Positions 61,090 through 64,000 of a stretch of 64,000 nucleotides of DNA are shown one piece after another. The first letter of the stretch is position 1. Every line of letters starts with the position of its first letter. The notes under the pieces were generated by a model, which had not been told where the DNA came from, did no database searches, and saw only the letters and a list, made by a program, of their open reading frames with translations. Source of the stretch: Pelobates cultripes (lineage: Eukaryota > Chordata > Amphibia > Anura > Pelobatidae); NCBI GenBank assembly GCA_933207985.1, contig OW240921.1:89385162-89449161 (forward strand), given 5' to 3'. Position numbers and translations under genes: made by a program.

Positions 61090-61595
61090 AACTGTAATGA
61101 GGCCAAACTTTACTAGTTGCATGTCCCTGTAACTCCCGAACCCCTGGTCCGATCTGGGTGATTTTTTAATATGTTGTTCACCCAGATCAGGGCTATCAGG
61201 GGATACCAGTGTTACCATACCATATATTTCGGGTACATCCAGAAAATTGGGAAAAATGTGTAAGTTTTAATTGCGTTAACTGTTCTAAGAGGAGGGGATA
61301 TGTAGGATGTACATTATCATTGATTAGTTAATGTATAATTGCTTGTGGGTGTCTCCCTTGCATGGGAGCACTGCATAAAAGGAGAGTACATGCCATTAAA
61401 AATCAGTTCTACTTCACCCTCAATCTAGAGTCCTGTCTCTTATTGGGGGTAACCGCTATACTGCTATTCACACTAGCTCCTGTAAGAGCTTCTTCACTTC
61501 GATCATGACTGGATGTTGGGAATCCTCCTCCATGATCGGAAAAAGGATTCCGTCCAGAGGTTGAAACCCCTCGGCTACACGGGGTAACCGCTACA
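61090..61595 (+). mobile_element. probable LTR-like sequence, boundaries uncertain
   Basis: A TATA-like cataaaaggagag (61373-61385), a polyadenylation-like attaaaaa shortly after, and an ending ggggtaaccgctaca (61581-61595) resemble the U3-R-U5 layout of an LTR. The motif ggtaaccgctata also occurs at 61449. An upstream inverted pair (gatctgggtgatttttt … gttcacccagatc, 61152-61188) is also typical of frog LTRs I have seen. No 5-bp target duplication could be matched, so the left edge is a guess. Confidence 0.5.
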
Positions 61596-61599
61596 ATAT

Positions 61600-62372
61600 T
61601 AATAATAATTTTATACTTTGCTGAATAAAATCTGATCAGAATATTGGGGGCCAGGATAACTCATACTAACCAGGGAAACAGAAAAGTTGATGCTCAATAG
61701 AAGATGTAGATCTGGCAAGTCACTTTGGCAAAATGCAGAGTTGGATGAAAAATTCCTTGGTTTTCAGGAACGCTTTTTAATGCAGATGTTGCAGGTTTTT
61801 CATTTAGGCAAAAAATTTGGAGAAGGAAGATCTTGATGCGCATGGCCTTCATTTTGATACAAAATGAAATTTGTGAAGAGTCTCTACCTGTGTTGAAAGG
61901 GATGAGGAGGGAGTGGACATTGGTTCATATGTTTAATTTTATAGATAATTTCCTCCTTAAAATAGTTAAATCTGTAAAATTGTCCTCCCGAAGTTCATGA
62001 CTTTGGTTGATAACTGAGAAATGGGACAAGCATCATGTCTCTTACAATGTTGATGCCTTACTCAGCTAAATGTTGTAGTAAATATATTTATGGTGCTCAT
62101 TTGTCTTTGTGCAGTGATTTATACATCTAACTAAGTGTGTATTTCTCTTCCACGCGGATTAGTTACAGTGATTTATGGACTGGGCAAAGAATCCATAATC
62201 CAGGTTGAAGTAACATTTGCCTTTTAAAGAATATGATATGAATGCAAATGAGGCTGCTGTATTCTACAAACCCCTGTTTAATATTTAGCTTATGGAATAT
62301 TTAAAGTTATATGGCTGTGAACATTCCAATATGCGGTTTGTTTGTTTTTTTTTTTATCAAGCATTTCTTATA

Positions 62373-62446
<74 letters not shown>

Positions 62447-64000
62447 CTGATTTACTTTCATTTTAGCATACTGTTTGCCTGTGTAGGTTTATCTCCTGCG
62501 TTTTTACAACAAAATTCTACCTCCACCCTTGTCAGGACAGGACAGCACAACACTCAAGGAGGACATAACTAAATATCAGTTTGCTTTGTATGGGACAACC
62601 ATTCCTCGTGGTCTCTCCAGGGTTACTTGTGAAGTGTACCATTCATTGGAGGTTGGTGGAGTGGGTTAGTTTGCGGAGATATCTATGGTGGTGTCTCACA
62701 CTCAAGCCCCCCATTTGGTCTTCAGCTTTAAGCTGAGCACTGCTCAACGTAAATTCACAAATGCTGTAGTGGAGTAAGATTTATTGAATTGTTTGTTTAA
62801 ACATATTTTTATACACAAACTCCGCTCGTTAGATTGATGCTTGTGTTTCGTTGTTAAAGGATTGCAAATTACATTTAAAGCGAAAATGCTTGGCGGCATT
62901 TACGTAAATACCAAACTGCATTGTTCAGATTCGTGCTCTGTAAATACACAAAATTATTCTCAAACTTTGAGTTTAATTTCATTCTTTCCTTTACCCATTT
63001 AAGAGTCTGTGTTTGTTAATAGTTAATTACGGTGAAAGAAAATACACAGTTCCTTGAAGATCAAACTTTTTAACTACCCTCTTTGTTTTGATCCAGAGGA
63101 AGGCATTGAGTGTTGGCAATTGTTTATCTAAAGTGGGGAATATATCCCCCTTCGACCTCCAAATAGGCTGTATATATTCTGTGTCCCACACACCCACATA
63201 TACTGGCTACATATATAATAAACGGGACACTTATGCAGTAATTACTTTTTAAACATTGAATGTAAGGGTAACCATTCTCAGCATCATATTCCTACTTAGA
63301 GTCCCTGAGTGCTCTTCGACTATATTGTTTTATTCCTTTTGTGGCGGTTTCCCTTTTTTTGTTTTAAGAGATTATAGCTGGCTGGTAGAGTGTTATAGGA
63401 ATTGTGGTCCTACAACAGCTAAGGTTGTTTTACACCACTTTTGGTGATAAGGTCTTCAGCATTTCCTGTCTAGTGAGTTTGACTGTGTTTGACCTGTTGC
63501 TCAATTAGCCACTAATCTTGCATAAAATTGCCAAACCTAATAGCATGTCTTAACAAAAACCGTCTGTTAACCTAAAGTGGAATTTCCGTAGGAGAAATAA
63601 TAAATAGAATATGTTCTGTAACAGTACATATTTAGCTCGCCAGCATATTAAAGGGAGGCTTTAATAGTGACATAAAAAAATATTACAGCTCTATGTAGTT
63701 GATATACTGCCTTTTTTTTTTTGGACAATAAGAGAATGAAATTTCTGTTACAGAACAGAATATATAAATGTGTAAAAATGTTATAAAAGTGGAACAATCG
63801 TGTAGAATCTATTGGGTTTCCTGTGTCTTCATTCCTTGTAATTCTTAGAGTTGTGTTGTTTTACCCAAAACCAAACCAGCCTCATGTGCCCAGTCCATTT
63901 CTTCTTATCACTGCTGTTCTCTCCCCTTAACCCTTTCATTGCCAAGCATATTCATTTCAGTGTCACCTTCCCCATGTCATGGAAGTCCTCAGGCTGCCAT
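61600..64000. other. AT-rich intron, no gene seen
   Basis: It contains the poly-T run at 62378-62442 and a TTAA-family stub at about 63648-63660 (attaaagggaggctttaata). No exon was recognised before the window ends. Confidence 0.5.
62378..62442 (+). repeat. uninterrupted 65-base poly-T tract
   Basis: 65 consecutive T. The reverse strand would be a poly-A tail, but no retroposon body is recognised next to it. The overlapping 76-codon frame is a poly-Phe artefact. Confidence 0.95.

Larger units (their letters stand above)
57537..64000 (+). other. kazn: kazrin intron, 5' portion (continues past window)
   Basis: It begins with a consensus donor gtaagtac after AGAAAG. No acceptor plus kazrin-like exon was recognised before the window ends. 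It contains TA microsatellites, an LTR-like sequence near 61090-61595 and a 65-base poly-T run. Confidence 0.88.

Overview
The window is vertebrate nuclear DNA, almost certainly from a frog or toad. The genes are split by very long AT-rich introns, and the repeats are a mixture I associate with anuran genomes: hundreds-of-base TTAA-flanked foldback elements, hAT-like palindromic MITEs, several Tc1/mariner copies, a solo LTR and old LINE sequence. No bacterial-style operons, CRISPR array, tRNA or rRNA gene was found. The species cannot be named from the sequence alone.

The one host gene I can support is kazrin (kazn), on the + strand. Two consecutive internal coding exons are present, at 44181-44372 (192 nt) and 57400-57536 (137 nt). 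Both have clean splice sites and join in phase 1 without any frame adjustment. Together they encode about 109 residues of the N-terminal coiled coil of kazrin, a cytoplasmic scaffold protein. The first exon(s), the rest of the coiled coil and the C-terminal SAM domains lie outside. Bases 1-44180 are therefore read as one huge upstream intron, 44373-57399 as the 13-kb intron between the exons, and 57537-64000 as the start of the next intron. A weak but intriguing candidate cassette exon (9362-9433, 72 nt, phase 1-1, good splice sites) lies in the upstream intron.

Layout: 1-8500, AT-rich intron with a few repeat fragments. 8513-9225, a 540-bp foldback element and a hAT-type MITE just upstream of the candidate exon. 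9965-11897, a degraded Tc1 transposase next to a degraded LINE reverse transcriptase and a MITE. 14760-15020 and 21035-21160, further Tc1 scraps. 18758-20453, a 1.7-kb hAT-like element with an 8-bp target duplication that carries a minisatellite and a nested foldback element. 26284-27180, an inverted-repeat pair plus an interspersed repeat. 29106-29920, a truncated Tc1 copy. 33131-34086, two TTAA elements. 38727-40145, a nearly complete Tc1-like element whose transposase is broken by two small indels. 41413-41831, 46866-47353 and 56710-57126, more TTAA elements. 45765-45992, an almost perfect palindrome with a perfect 8-bp target duplication. 47650-48350, a hAT-like element. 54525-55399, an 875-bp solo LTR that splits an older repeat. 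61090-61595, a second LTR-like sequence. 62378-62442, a 65-base poly-T tract.

Functionally the window is a stretch of a scaffold-protein gene whose introns have served as a landing ground for DNA transposons. I see no evidence for a novel multi-gene system. The most informative items are the candidate kazrin cassette exon, the dated nested insertions and the minisatellite carried inside a transposon.
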